Positions 22,857-33,424 of a DNA stretch of 64,000 nucleotides are shown here, one piece after another. The DNA lies in assembly GCA_964017235.1 (NCBI GenBank), contig OZ024931.1, positions 96,428,221 to 96,492,220 of the forward strand, in the 5' to 3' direction. The notes under the pieces were generated by a model. It was not told the origin of the DNA and searched no databases. It worked only from the letters and a program-made list of their open reading frames with translations. The position numbers were made by a program, and so were the translations under genes. This DNA comes from Sabellastarte sp. h YS-2021. Lineage: Eukaryota; Annelida; Polychaeta; Sabellida; Sabellidae. How positions within the stretch are numbered: the first letter of the stretch is position 1; each line of letters opens with the position of its first letter.

Positions 22857-23964
22857 AAGCGTCCCTTGCGGGACGCTTGTTTGTGTATGGGAGACCTTCA
22901 GGCTCCGGCGGCTCCGGCGGCTCTGCGGGCTCCGGCGGCTCCGCATTTTGTTTTCCTTATAACTCTCTAACCGTTAGGCGGATTCTTTTCAAATTTGGCA
23001 GGTTTAGGCAGTAGCCTTGGGGAATTTTTTTGAATATGCTGCAGTGACATTTCAACCAATCAGAGAGGTCACATGACCAAAAATGTCTTTTTTCGATGGG
23101 GAAGCTTGTCCGGATGATAACTTGAAAGGAATTTTATCAATTCACCTGAAACTTGGCAAATACATTCATTCAATTAAAATCTGGAAATCATTAGATTTTG
23201 GCATTGATTGGTTAAGAAATGGCTGAGTAATTAATGATTAATTAATCATTATGAATTTTCCAAATAAGGAAAACACAAAAATGCTTATATCTCGAAAACC
23301 GTGCTAGATAGAGCGATTTCGATGAAATTTTTGGTTCGCAGGGTATCTCTGCGGAGTAGTTATCCCAATTTTGAAAAAAAATTTGTCTCGCCAAAAATGG
23401 CGGCCATTTTGAATTTTCGAATTTTTCACAAAAATTGCAAAACATAAAAATGCCTATATCTCGAAAACCGTGCTAGATAGAGCGATTTCGACGAAATTTT
23501 TGACCCAGAGGGTATCTCTCCAGAGTAGCCATGCCAATTTTCAAAAAAAAATTTGTCTTGCCAAAAATGGCGGCCATTTTGAATTTTCGAATTTTTGCGT
23601 GAAAATTGCAAAACACAAAAATGCTAATATCTCGAAAACCGTGCTAGATGGAGCGAACTCAACAAAATTTTTGACCTGCTGGGTATCTCTGCAGAGTAGC
23701 CATGCCAATTTTCAAAATATTTTTGTCTCGCCAAATATAGTGGACATTTTGAATTTTCGAATTTTTTGCAAAACACAAAAATGCTTCTATCTTGAAAACC
23801 GTGCTAGATAGAGCAGACTGCGCTGACTTTGGTTGCCACAACAGTATAAGGCTAGAAACGAAGCATTTTCTTAATACTTTAGCACTCGCTTTTATATCCT
23901 TTTCGGGACGCTTTGTTTTTGCTATACAAAAACATTATCTTTTTTTTTGCGAGCGATCCTCTAG
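22857..23964. mobile_element. Helitron-like non-autonomous insertion carrying S1 tandem units
   Basis: Inserted into DIRS copy A, whose sequence AATCATT...TCTGATTGCT is rejoined if 22,857-23,964 is removed. Only TT is shared at the two edges, so any target duplication is at most 2 bp. It opens with a hairpin (AAGCGTCCC, loop TTGC, GGGACGCTT; 22,857-22,878). It ends ...GATCCTCTAG just before TT, and CTAG next to T is the classic Helitron 3' end. The motif GGGACGCTT recurs near the right end (about 23,905). Three to four S1 units with a period of 160-172 bp fill 23,270-23,830. No replicase frame is present. Palindromic end, lack of duplication and internal tandem units fit Helentron-related or 'pearl'-like elements. 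Confidence 0.62.
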
Positions 23965-25454
23965 TTCTGATTGCTTCAGGGTTGCCCAACATGCCTTGGT
24001 TCTGGGATCTAGTGGCCATGTCCAGCCAGATCCCCCTATGCCTGCCCAATCTGCCCAGCCTGCTAACACAGCCCTTCAGTAAGACTCATCACAGGAATCT
24101 GACAAACCTAAACCTACATGCGTGGCTCCTAGAGCCTCAGCTATCAAAGAACAGGGCTTCACTGAGGCAGTGGCAGCACTAATTGAGGCTCCTCAAAGAG
24201 GATCAACCAGATCAGTCGATGAGGCAAGTGGACCATTTTTACTAAGTGGTGCCTCAGTAATCAGGTGGACTTCAGGGCACCTCTTGTATAGTCAATAGCT
24301 GACTTCCTACTGTACCTGTTTCAGGACAGGAAGTTACAGCCAACTACCATTTATGGCTACAGATCAGCCATTGCTGACAAACCAGGGAATTCACCCATAA
24401 ATATCAGTAAAGAAGAGAATCTCACTTGCCTCCTGGATAGTTTCCACAGAGACAGACCTAAAGTTCGGAGTGGTATCCCCTCCTGGAACCTCTCCCTGGT
24501 GTTGCACCAGCTTCCAAAGGCTCCAATTGAACCCCTCAAAGAAGCCTCTTTGAAGCATTTGACCTTGTTTTCTTTTTGGCCCTGGGTTTGGGTAAGCACA
24601 GGAGTGAGATCCATGCCTGGCAGAAAAAGAATTTCAGACATCAATCAGACTGATCTAAAGTGTTCTTGTACCCCTCATCCAGCTTTCTTTCCAAGAACCA
24701 GCTGGCCAAAGAGGGTCCAGATAGTATGGCCCCAGTGGTTATACCAGCCCTGGCCCTGACGCTGGAGAAGTCACTCAAGTCTGATAGATCCCTGTGTCCG
24801 GTCAGAGCTTTGCACTACTATTTGGACAGGACCTCAGACCTCAGGCAGAACAAGGAGTTGGTTTTTTGAAAGGCTTTGACAAGGACATCTCACCTGCCAC
24901 TATCTCCTCATGGATCAAGAGACTGGGATCCTATGAGTTCTCTGATCAGCAGGCCCTCACCTTACACCAGCTTAAAGCCCATGAGGTGAGGGCATTCGCT
25001 GATTCCAAGGCATTCTAATCAGGAGTCTCCTTGGAACAAATACTGTCAGCCCGCCATTGGAAGTCACATAGTACCTTCATACAGTTCTATCTGAAGGATG
25101 TGGCTTGGGTTGACTCAGACCATTACCATCTGGGACCGGTAGTGACTGCTCAGCAGATCCACCAGTAGCCCATATTATTGAGGAGAGTAGTTGTACAGGT
25201 GACGTGTGTCCTTTGGGAGGTTTATTCCATTAGACTGAACTCCTCCCTCTCTTCCCCTACCTCAGAGCAGGTCTGTAAAAAAAGGGGGGGGGGAATGTCA
25301 ATATTTCCCCGGGAACTGGGTGCTGCTAACCGATTATAGGCCTTCAGGGCTTCCTGACTTGAAGTTCACCCAGGCCTGGAAAATATGTTTGTTAATGAGT
25401 TCACCTAAGTCCCTAGTAACTTACCCGCCGACCAAGCGGTAGTTATTCAGCAAG

Positions 25455-25545
25455 TGTCCATTGGATCGGATGTATTAACACAATAAAATTGCAAATTTAA
25501 TAAGTAAATTAAATTTTTATAAGTTAATACCCCATCCAATGGACA
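25455..25545. repeat. DIRS copy A internal complementary region (ICR)
   Basis: TGTCCATTGGATCGG at the left is mirrored by CCATCCAATGGACA at the right. The centre ACACAATAAAATTGCAAATT joins the complements of the two outer ends of the element, as in the other copies. In DIRS replication this region templates closure of the ends. One substitution separates the arms. Confidence 0.75.
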
Positions 25546-25770
25546 GATAAGGCCCTCTCAACTGACCCCTGCTATCAGCTTACTCGGGGTCTAAATATAT
25601 TTAGACAACGAAAAAGATGAACTGGTGTCACTCTGGTTAGACAGGAAGGAAGTACGATGTGCCACCCACCTGCACAGTACTGGACCGGCCTGGCCGGTGG
25701 AAACACAGGACATCTTTTTCTGATGTTTGGCAGGGCAGACTGTGCCAACCGGATTAGCATTTCCTGCCAC

Positions 25771-26035
25771 ATACTTTCAAGATCAGATACCACCAAATCT
25801 GCTCATCTTTTGGATGCAGTATTATTTGATATCCAGCATAGCACTCCTCCACCTGTTGTTTTCTAATTTCGAACAAATGGCACCTGAAACCCAGGAATAG
25901 AGAAATCTTATCGTCTTATCGACGTCATTTAGCCAAGTTTCACGTAATGTTATCATGTCCACCCCACTGGGGGGTGCAGATATTATTTTTGCTTTTTCCT
26001 GCGCTCGACGTCCGGCGTCCAGATGCTTGGTTTCC
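25771..26035. other. Short unassigned interval
   Basis: No gene is supported. The motif CACCCCACTGGGGGGTGC near 25,961 is a near-palindrome and may mark the left end of the composite satellite element that follows. Confidence 0.35.
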
Positions 26036-26480
26036 GCTCATTTGAAGGAAAAGTATTTATCCTATCTTTACCAAGTTTGGTATGGGTGTTTATTGGGTTA
26101 ATAGCTTGCATGGGATTGCTTTTGGTGAAGATAGCTCTATAGCTAACCGAGTAATAGCTACTTAGCTGCTTTTGTGTACTTCTTTTGTTTGTGGACATTT
26201 TAAGGAAAAATATTTGACATATCTTTACCAAATTTGGTATGAGCAATAGTTAGGTCAATAGCTTGCTTGGGATTACTTTTAGTGATAATAGCTATATAAC
26301 TGACTGAGTAATAGCTACTTTGCCAAAAATGACGTGCGAGATAGAGCGATTTCGTCGAAATTTTCGACCCACAGGGTATCTGAGGAATGTACTCTTGGCA
26401 ATTTTCAAAAAAATTTCCCCTCCCCAAAAATGGCGGCCATTTTGAATTTTCGAATTTTTGCCAAAAATGGCAAAACACAA
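26036..26480. repeat. Composite satellite element, left part: two S2 units then one S1 unit
   Basis: Two S2-type units of about 140 bp (AAGGAAAAGTATTTATCC...GAGTAATAGCTACTTAG; AAGGAAAAATATTTGAC...GAGTAATAGCTACTTTGCC) occupy 26,036-26,325. An S1 unit (GATAGAGCGATTTCGTCGAA, CCACAGGGTATCTGAG, ATGGCGGCCATTTTGAATTT) runs to 26,480, where DIRS B is inserted. The unit resumes without loss at 32,535. Confidence 0.75.
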
Positions 26481-26700
26481 TTTTATTGCGTTAATACATC
26501 CTATCCAATGGACAATTGCTAAACCGGTCGGCACAGACCGGCCCGTCAAACCCCAGAAAAAGACGTCCTGTGTTTCCACCGCCTGGCCGGTCCCAGTACT
26601 GTGCATTCGCCAGGTGGCGCATGGTATTTACTTCATGTCTAGACAACATGACGTCATAGCATCTTTTTCGTTTGGCGCGTGTACTGTGCAAACGTGTTTT
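26481..26700 (+). promoter_or_regulatory. DIRS copy B left inverted terminal repeat with CRE and E2F-like sites
   Basis: Mirrored by the right end of the same copy. It holds a perfect TGACGTCA (26,649-26,656) and TTTGGCGCG (26,671-26,679). The same pair lies at the same spacing in copy E. Transcription of DIRS starts in or near the left repeat, so these are plausible promoter elements. That is inference from position and consensus. Confidence 0.6.
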
Positions 26701-28896
26701 CAACAATCTCATATATTTTAAGGAAAAGTGTGGATTATGACGGATTTTCTACCTTATTGGCATATAATTAATTGTAGAAGTGTTACCTACATATCAAGCA
26801 CGGATATACATTTAGAGATCTGCTGGAAACGCTCCCTAGTTGACTCAATTTGGTGTTGATGATAGGGCAGTAATCGACGAGAAATATGAAGGCAGCCATT
26901 TTACCAGTTTCCACCCATTCTACAATTGTGTGGTTAGGGGCAGATCGACAATATTAAGGAAACAATGGACATACTACTTACAAGGTATTTTTATCTGTGT
27001 CTTTTGTTTTGAATGTAGCTTCTGTTACCATCCATCTACTATCACGGAAAACCTCAGTCTATGCAGTTTTTAACATAGACGGAATTCCCCCAGGAGATGC
27101 ATTCTTCTTCAGAGCGCACTGGTACCGACTTCTCTGCTGTATAGCATCAGTCACACCAGCCTAGCTCGAGTATTTAGTGTTTTTCATCAGAAGCATGAGA
27201 AGAATTTCATCTACAGAATACACTGATATCTACTACATAGAAGGAATCTCACCTTCTGTCACTCTCAGTCCCACCCTTGTGGACCCGGCACATGTGTCGG
27301 TAATAAGGGCAGTGGATGGCCAGGACACTGGTTTGAGTGCACAGCCGGCTGAGAAAGAAGAACTGACTTCAGACCGGCACCGACCAGGACTTTCATCTTA
27401 AGAGCGCACTGGTCCAGGCTTCTCTGCTTTAAAGCATCAGCCGACCGGCCAGCTCAAAAGAACGCGACCTCTGACGTCATATTCTACACGAAGCTGGTCA
27501 CGTGATTCACGGACCAGGTCACGAAGCTGATCACGTGATTCACCGAACAAGAAGGTCAGAAGTGCATTCTTTCTGCTCACATATACTGTGATTCCAGTTT
27601 TAAATTCACCTCCACAGACTTCTCTGCTACAAGCATTAGTCGTCCAGCCAGCTCACATTTAACCGGCAATTCTTTCTACATATTGCTACTGCGTTCTTCA
27701 CAACTTACGTCTACTGTGATATCAGTCCCTCTCTCATGTACCCGGCCTTTGTTGTCGGTAGTGGGGTTTGTGGATGAGCAGAATACTGCGCATTTGCCAG
27801 TTTAAGTATCACACAAAGAACGCGACCACTGATGTCGTCTTCAATCAGCCAGTCGCATGTCCTTCCGACCAGCAAGCTGGTCACGTGACACACCGACCAA
27901 CAATTGCTTCTAAAAATAGCTCACAAGGGCTTTCCCAGCAACTGTCAAATCTACAAATAAGATGTGCGCTTAAAAGAAATACTTTAATTAATGAAGGAAA
28001 CGTACAGTAAACTGAATTCAACACAAATGATAGTTGTAAACTTCCTTCAGCAACTGGTTACAGAGTGTACCGACCGTGTACCGGTTACAGAGCCTTGTAC
28101 AGTTGCTTCAATAACTGATTACAGTGTACTGACCGGCTACACAGCCCTGTACAGTTACCCCAACAATTCGTTACAGTGTACCGACAGGGCACCGGCTACA
28201 CAGCCTTGTACAGTTGTTTCAACAACTGGTTACAGAGTGTACCGACCGGGTACTGGCTACACAGCCTTCACTGAACGGCTTGCTTCATATTAGCCGGTTA
28301 CAGAGCTTTCCTGCCTATTACCAACCAGCACCAAGAATCACAACTCCAAGGTCTTCTACCAGCTGGCCATTCCTCATCAGCAGCCTATTCACCGGCCTAA
28401 GACTGATGACAGGCCTAATAATGTGTAGTCCCTGAAAGGAAGTTTTTTCCTACACAGAAACTGCTTCAACCATTTAGAGTTCACCAACCGGTTACCGGCT
28501 ATATAGTTTTCACTGAGCAGTTTTGCTTCACACCAGCTGGTTACAGAGATTACCGACCTATCAGGTGCAATTACGGTCTTGCCCTTTCTTTCAATACTGG
28601 TTTCAGACGCCTGGAACCGACCGGCAGACACATCTGGGGATCACCTAGTTAGTAGACTAGTAATTGAATTCAGTGGTCAGTCTAACCTACCAGTTTTACT
28701 GGTTACAGTATCACAGGCTACTGTGGCCATAAGTTGCTGGTTACAGAGAAAACAAATGGGTCTTTTGAACAGCAAAGTGGTCCACACTCAAACAAGCCTT
28801 CATCGTGTCCGTTCAGGGTTCAGCCGTCATACAACTGACAATGTGTACATGCTCCACCTTCAAGGTGGCTGACCCGGGGCCAAGAGTCTGTAAAAT
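26701..28896 (+). other. Gag-position region of DIRS B, made of imperfect repeats, no gag frame
   Basis: Where copies D, E and G encode gag, copy B has no long frame. It contains approximate direct repeats: AGAGCGCACTGGT...CTTCTCTGCT...AGCATCAG at 27,112 and 27,410, with a shorter relative near 27,605; and CAGTCCC...GACCCGGC...TGTCGGTA near 27,270 and 27,722. A minisatellite follows at 28,045-28,280. ACCGGC/ACCGGT-rich composition resembles the terminal repeat. A divergent, ruined gag or an internal expansion of untranslated DNA are both possible. Confidence 0.5.
28045..28285 (+). repeat. Minisatellite of about 58-60 bp, roughly four units
   Basis: Units contain CAACAACTGGTTACAGAGTG, TACCGACCGGGTACCGGCTA and CACAGCCTTGTACAGTTG; successive copies begin near 28,047, 28,106, 28,166 and 28,227. 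Scattered single copies of the CTGGTTACAGAG core continue to about 28,750. Confidence 0.75.
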
Positions 28897-31860
28897 GTGA
28901 AGAGTTGTGTCAGCCCCACCAGACTAGAACACAACAATAATAGAAGGACTGTTAACTGTTTTCATTGTAACCAGGCCGGACCAGTGTCCGGAGGGACAGA
29001 AAATGTTTGTCAGACTACCAAATGCCCCAAATGTGGCACACAATCTGCCTTTAGGGTCCAGACTAAATCCGTTTTAGGAACTTAGGAAGCCTTGGGGGCT
29101 GGACCCTAGGTAGTACAAATGTTGAGGGCTACACTCTCCCTTTCTAGTCAAGCCCAAACCAAAAATCATCAACTGCTATGTACATTCTCACAGGAACCTA
29201 TATTGGTTAGAGGCATTACATCAGCTCATAAACAAAGATGCAGTCGAGCCAGTTCAAAATCTCTGGGCTTCTTCAACCGACCCTTTTTTTTTGGTTCCAA
29301 AACCAGACAGCCGTTGGAGACCTCTTCTAGATCCAAACAAACCAAACCTTTCGGAGACCATCAGGACCTCCCTCTAACAAGGGGAGTGGGTTACCTCATT
29401 AGATTTCAAGTTACCTATTCCCATATACCTATACAAGAACAATCCAGGAAATGCCTGAGATTTCACACCCAAGGTCGGGCATACCGGTTCAAGGCCCTGC
29501 CATTCGGTGGAGTTCACCGTGATACCAAAGGAGGTGAAACTGGCCATACATAAGGATTTAAGAACCCACCAGTACCTAGACGACTGGTTGGTGATAGCCA
29601 GATCCCACCAGGCTTGTCTCCAACGTACACAGGATCTAGTAAATAATGTGTCAACAACTGGGTTGGCTAGTGAACTTAGAGATCCAGAGCTGGAGCCCAA
29701 ACAAGACTTCGATTTTGTAGGCTACCAGTTCGACCTCAGGTCTGATCAGTTCCAACTGACTCCGGACCGGTGGCAGAACCTTCAAGAGACTATGCTAAAA
29801 CTGCTATCCCTACAGGCTTGCCCGGTCCGGGAGTTCATGTCCTTGATAGGTTACTAACAGCTACAGAAAAGCAAGTTCATCTAGGCTGACTTCATATGAG
29901 ACCCATTCAGTGGCATCTCAAAAACAACTGGAGGGTACCAGAATCACTAGAAAAGGTGATCCAAATCCCCAGGTCCCTGCACCCCCATTTACAATGGTGG
30001 CTGAAGGAAGACAATGTACTTACAGGCCAACCATTACACTCAATAAAACATGCTCTGCAAATATTTACAGACGCATCAATAGGACGGTGGGGCGCTCCTT
30101 AGACGAGCACACTGCAAGGGGAACCTGGTCCCTTCCGGGAAGCTGCATATAAACTATCTAGGACTTCCAGCAGTCTTTCTGGCTTTAAAAGAGTTCCAAG
30201 ACCTTTTCTCAAACAAGATAGTACTTGTAGCAACCGACAACACCATAGTAGTGTCATACGTAAACAAGGAAGGAGGCATGAGGCCGGGCCCACTTTGTGC
30301 CCTACTATGAAGAATCTTGACCTGGTGTACCAGGAAACAAGTGACTCTAAAGCCCGACACATTCCAGGCCGGCTGAACGTGGTAGCAGCCTAGCTATCCA
30401 GGCTAGGCCAGACCACCCAAACAGAGTCGTTTCTCCTTCCAGAGGCCTTCCATTCAATATCCAGCAGGTGGCACTGGCCCAAAATAGACTTATTTGCCAC
30501 GAGGTTCAACAACAAGTTGCCTCTGTTTGTGTCACTGGTACCAGATCCCCTGGCCACAGCAGTGGATGCGCTCAGTCTGCCATTGTAGGATCGGGAAGCA
30601 TACACCTTCCCTCCATCAGCCATATTGGGCAAAGTGGTGGAGAAGTTGCAAGACTCCCCATGCAAGAGAATCATTCTGATTGCTCCGGGGTGGCCCAACA
30701 TGCCTTGGTTTTGGGATCTAGTGGCCATGTCCAGCCAAATCCCACTGAGCCTGCCCAACCTGTTGACAGCCATTCAATCAGATCCCTCACAGAAATCTTA
30801 GTCTCCATGCATGGCTCCTAGAGCCTCAGCAATCGAGGAGCAGGGCTTGTCTGAGGCAATTGGCAGCAAGAATTGAGGCTCCTCAAAGGGGATCAATCAG
30901 ATCAGTCTATGAGGCAAGTGGGCCATTTTTACAAAATGATGTATCACTCATCAGGAGGACTTTGGGGCACCCCCCCTGTAAAATCAGTTGCTGACTTCCT
31001 TATGTACCTGTTTCAGGACAGGAAGTTGCAACCCAGCACCATTGATGGTTACAGGTCAGCCATTGCTGATAGACTGGGAAATTCGAGGAAAATCTCACTC
31101 GTCTCCTGGATAGTTTCCACTGAAATAGACCCAAGGCCGGAGGGGAATCCCCTCCTGGAACCTCTCTCTGGTTTTTGCACCAGCTGACAAGGTTCATTTT
31201 GAACCAATTAAAGAGGCCTCCTTGAAGCATTTGACCTTCAGGACAGTTTTCCTCTTGGCCCTGGGGTCGGGCAAGCGTAGAAGTGAGATACATGCTTGGT
31301 AAAACAGAAATATTAGACACCAGTCCACTGGTCAAAGGTGTCCCTGTACCCATCACCCAGCTTTCTCTCCAAGAATCGGCTGGCCAAAGAGGGTCCAGAC
31401 AGTGTGGCCCCAGGGGTTATAACAACCCTGGCCCCAACTCTGGATATATCCCTCAAGTCTGACAGGTCCCTCTATCCGGTCAGAGCATTGCGCTACTATT
31501 TGGACAGGGTCTCAGGCAGAATAAGGAGGTGGTTTTGTCTCCTTTAAGAAAAGTTTTGACAAAGACTTCTCACCTGCCACTATCTCCTCTTGGATCAAGC
31601 AGATTGTGGTCCTATGTTATGAGCTCTCTGAGCAGGAGGCCCACACTTTACATCAGGCTAAAGCCCATGATGTCAGGGCCTTTGCTGCTTCTAAGGTCTT
31701 CCAGTCAGTAGACTCCTTAGATCCAATCTTGTCAGCCTGCCACTGAAGTCACATAATACCTTCACACAGTTCTATCTGAAGGGCGTGGCTTGGGCTTATT
31801 CAGAGCTATACCAATTGGGCTCGGTAGTGGCTGCTCAGCAGACCCACAAGTGGCCCTTAG
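28897..31860 (+). pseudogene. DIRS copy B pol (RT, RNase H) and tyrosine recombinase, broken
   Basis: Begins with a short Cys-rich frame (28,897-29,085: CFHC, CPKCG) matching the Cys-rich overlapping frame of copies D, E and G. RT motifs follow, with the catalytic YLDDWL at 29,573-29,590. RNase H shows IFTDAS, ATDNT-like motifs (30,060-30,290). The pol C-terminus PNMPWFWDL is at about 30,700. The recombinase (about 30,780-31,850) contains DRKLQPSTIDGYRSAIAD, SGKRRSEIHAW near 31,270 and KAHDVRAFAASK near 31,665. Numerous indels and stops break all three activities; the palm domain has lost sequence around 29,280-29,500. Pol and recombinase are in different overlapping frames, as is usual for DIRS. 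Confidence 0.82.
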
Positions 31861-32174
31861 ATTGGGGAGATTGGTATATTCATGTACATAGTAATAAAAG
31901 TGGCGTGCTTCCTTCGGGAGGTTTATTTGCATTCTGGGACTGAACTCATCCCTCTCTTCCCCTACCTCAGAGCAGGTCTGCGGCGGTATAGCCCCGGGTA
32001 GCCGGCTGCTGGCAACCGACCATGGCCTTACAGGGTTCTTAAGGTCAACCCAGGCCTGGGCCTATAAGTCTGACGAAGTCAGCCCAGACCGTAGGTTAAA
32101 GTTTGCTATTACTTGTGAGTTCACATAAGTCCCTAGTAACTTACCCGCCGATCAAGCGGTAGTTATTCAACAAT

Positions 32175-32265
32175 TGTCCATTGGATAGGAAGTATTAACG
32201 CAATAAAATTGCAAATTTAATAAGTAAATTACATTTTTATAAGTTAATACCCTATCCAATGGACA
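32175..32265. repeat. DIRS copy B internal complementary region
   Basis: Arms TGTCCATTGGATAGG and CCTATCCAATGGACA are perfect inverse complements. Between them are CGCAATAAAA and TTGCAAATTT, the complements of the left and right outer termini of the same copy, joined head to head. Confidence 0.85.
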
Positions 32266-32329
32266 CACAAGACCCTCTCACCGACCCCGCTATCAGTTTA
32301 CTGGGGGTCTAATAGGTTTAGACAACGAA

Positions 32330-32534
32330 AAAGATACTATGACATGTTGTCTAGACAGGAAGTAAATACCATGGGCTACCTGGCGAATGCACAGTACTGG
32401 GACCGGCGAGCCGGTGGAAACACAGGATGTCTTTTTCTGGCGTTTGGCGGGCTGGTCTGTGCCGACCTGTTTAGGAATTGTCCATTGGATAGGTATTAAC
32501 TTATAAACATTTAATTTACTTATTAAATTTGCAA
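32330..32534 (-). repeat. DIRS copy B right inverted terminal repeat
   Basis: Inverted copy of the left end: AACGAAAAAGATACTATGAC, the AGGATGTCTTTTTCTGGCG block and ATTGTCCATTGGATAGG. It extends outward with TATTAACTTATAAACATTTAA to the terminus at TTGCAA. The CRE seen on the left is altered here (CTATGACATG). Confidence 0.8.
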
Positions 32535-32905
32535 ATTTGCTTCTATCTCCTTAACCGTGCGAGATAGAGTGATTTCGTCAAAAGTTTCGACCCACAGGGT
32601 ATCTAAGCAATGTATTCTTGGCAATTTTCAAAAAATTTCCCTCTTCCCAAAAATGGCGGCCATTTTGAATTTTTGCCAAAAATTGAAAAACAGAAATTCG
32701 CTTCTATCTCCTTAACCGTGCAAGATAGAGCGATTTCGTCGAAATTTTCGACCCAACCAATGCAAAAAGGCATGAAGCTGAAATAATTGACATGTATACT
32801 AATAAATATTTAAGCATCATAGATATATTTTACAAATGAAACAGGGTCTTGTAAGACTACTGTACAATTTTTGGAAAAGGTTCATGGGGTGGACATTACA
32901 CATGA
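32535..32905. repeat. Composite satellite element, right part: S1 units then a conserved tail
   Basis: S1 units continue from 26,480 without a break (TTCTATCTCCTTAACCGTGC; ATGGCGGCCATTTTGAAT). From about 32,758 a 145-bp non-satellite tail (CAATGCAAAAAGGCATGAAG ... GTTCATGGGGTGGACATTAC) closes the element. The same tail, again straight after S1 units, occurs at about 63,852-64,000. Confidence 0.72.
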
Positions 32906-32977
32906 TAATGTGTATTCTTCTATGCTATCCTGTTTCTATTCATATGTCGCAGCTACTATCAACAGGGCGTCCTATTT

Positions 32978-33400
32978 CTAGTTATATTTTGGTGCTATTT
33001 CATGTTTAATAATCTGCAATTTATATAGAATTTTGTTAATGGTTTGATTCAAACTTCTAATATTAATGTGACATATAGAGACATCACAATATTTGGCCAT
33101 GTCTTTGTCACGACCAGGATTACTTTCAACATCTCCTGCCTGTGGTAAAAGTTGAGAAATCAAAAGAGCAATATATCCTAAAAGTAGACTACTTAAGCAA
33201 AAAGTTATTAGTACTGGTGTGTTAGTAAATAGCAAAACGGTGAAATTAAATTTAGAATCATATAAATGAAACCAGCAATCAGTGCCCATGAACGGGGTCT
33301 GTGTTAGCTGACTGTGTATTTTGAGTTTCAGAGTAGAAGGGAAAGAAGAAAAGGACACAAAAGTTATGCCCTGCAAAGGGTTTTCAAAAGTGAAGTACAA
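32978..33400 (-). pseudogene. 5' fragment of a CR1/L2-like LINE ORF with a 2A-like motif
   Basis: A 140-residue open stretch with no ATG at its left limit. A hydrophobic segment (about residues 53-85) precedes AGDVESNPGRDKD at 88-100. After it comes VSICHINIRSLNQTINKIL, the opening of an AP endonuclease as found in CR1/L2/Rex1-type LINEs. GDVExNPGP is the 2A 'ribosome-skipping' motif known from the N-termini of such LINEs. Here the last residue, normally proline, is arginine (plus-strand positions about 33,110-33,136). The frame stops at 32,978 early in the endonuclease, so only the 5' end survives. Identification rests on motif order. Confidence 0.6.
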
Positions 33401-33424
33401 AGTTATAACTGTTAAGATGCAAAA

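Larger units (their letters stand above)
21435..25770 (+). pseudogene. DIRS copy A: decayed RT, RNase H and tyrosine recombinase remnants
   Basis: Left part (21,435-22,190) matches the start of DIRS pol in copies E and G. A deletion removes the RT core, because sequence passes from the palm start to the region after the YLDD box near 21,800. RNase H motifs remain: IFTDTLKKEGWGAHL, ELKVIFLALKEF and VATDNTTVVSYMNKEGG (22,250-22,480). After a Helitron-like insertion (22,857-23,964) the C-terminal pol motif LNLHAWLLEPQLS follows. Recombinase remnants then run to about 25,165 (KAHEVRAFADSKAF, then the CHWKSH box with its Cys changed to Arg). The ICR is at 25,455-25,545 and a decayed right terminal repeat ends near 25,770. 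Gag and the left terminal repeat are missing. No function is expected. Confidence 0.8.
26481..32534 (+). mobile_element. DIRS copy B, complete ends, inactivated
   Basis: Starts TTTTATTGCGTTAATAC and ends ...TTATTAAATTTGCAA. Removing it rejoins an S1 unit exactly (GCAAAACACAA + ATTTGCTTCTATCTCC). There is no target duplication and no loss, the signature of tyrosine-recombinase integration. Order: left terminal repeat 26,481-26,700; a non-coding repetitive stretch where gag should be; pol remnants from 28,897; recombinase to about 31,850; ICR 32,175-32,265; right terminal repeat about 32,330-32,534. At 6,054 bp its length is close to that of copy E (6,103 bp). Confidence 0.87.

Noticed and set aside
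22895-22950. GGCTCCGGCGGCTCCGGC run as a coding Gly/Ser linker
   Set aside because: It is a simple-sequence patch inside the Helitron-like element, also present in reduced form at 35,325, with no protein context.
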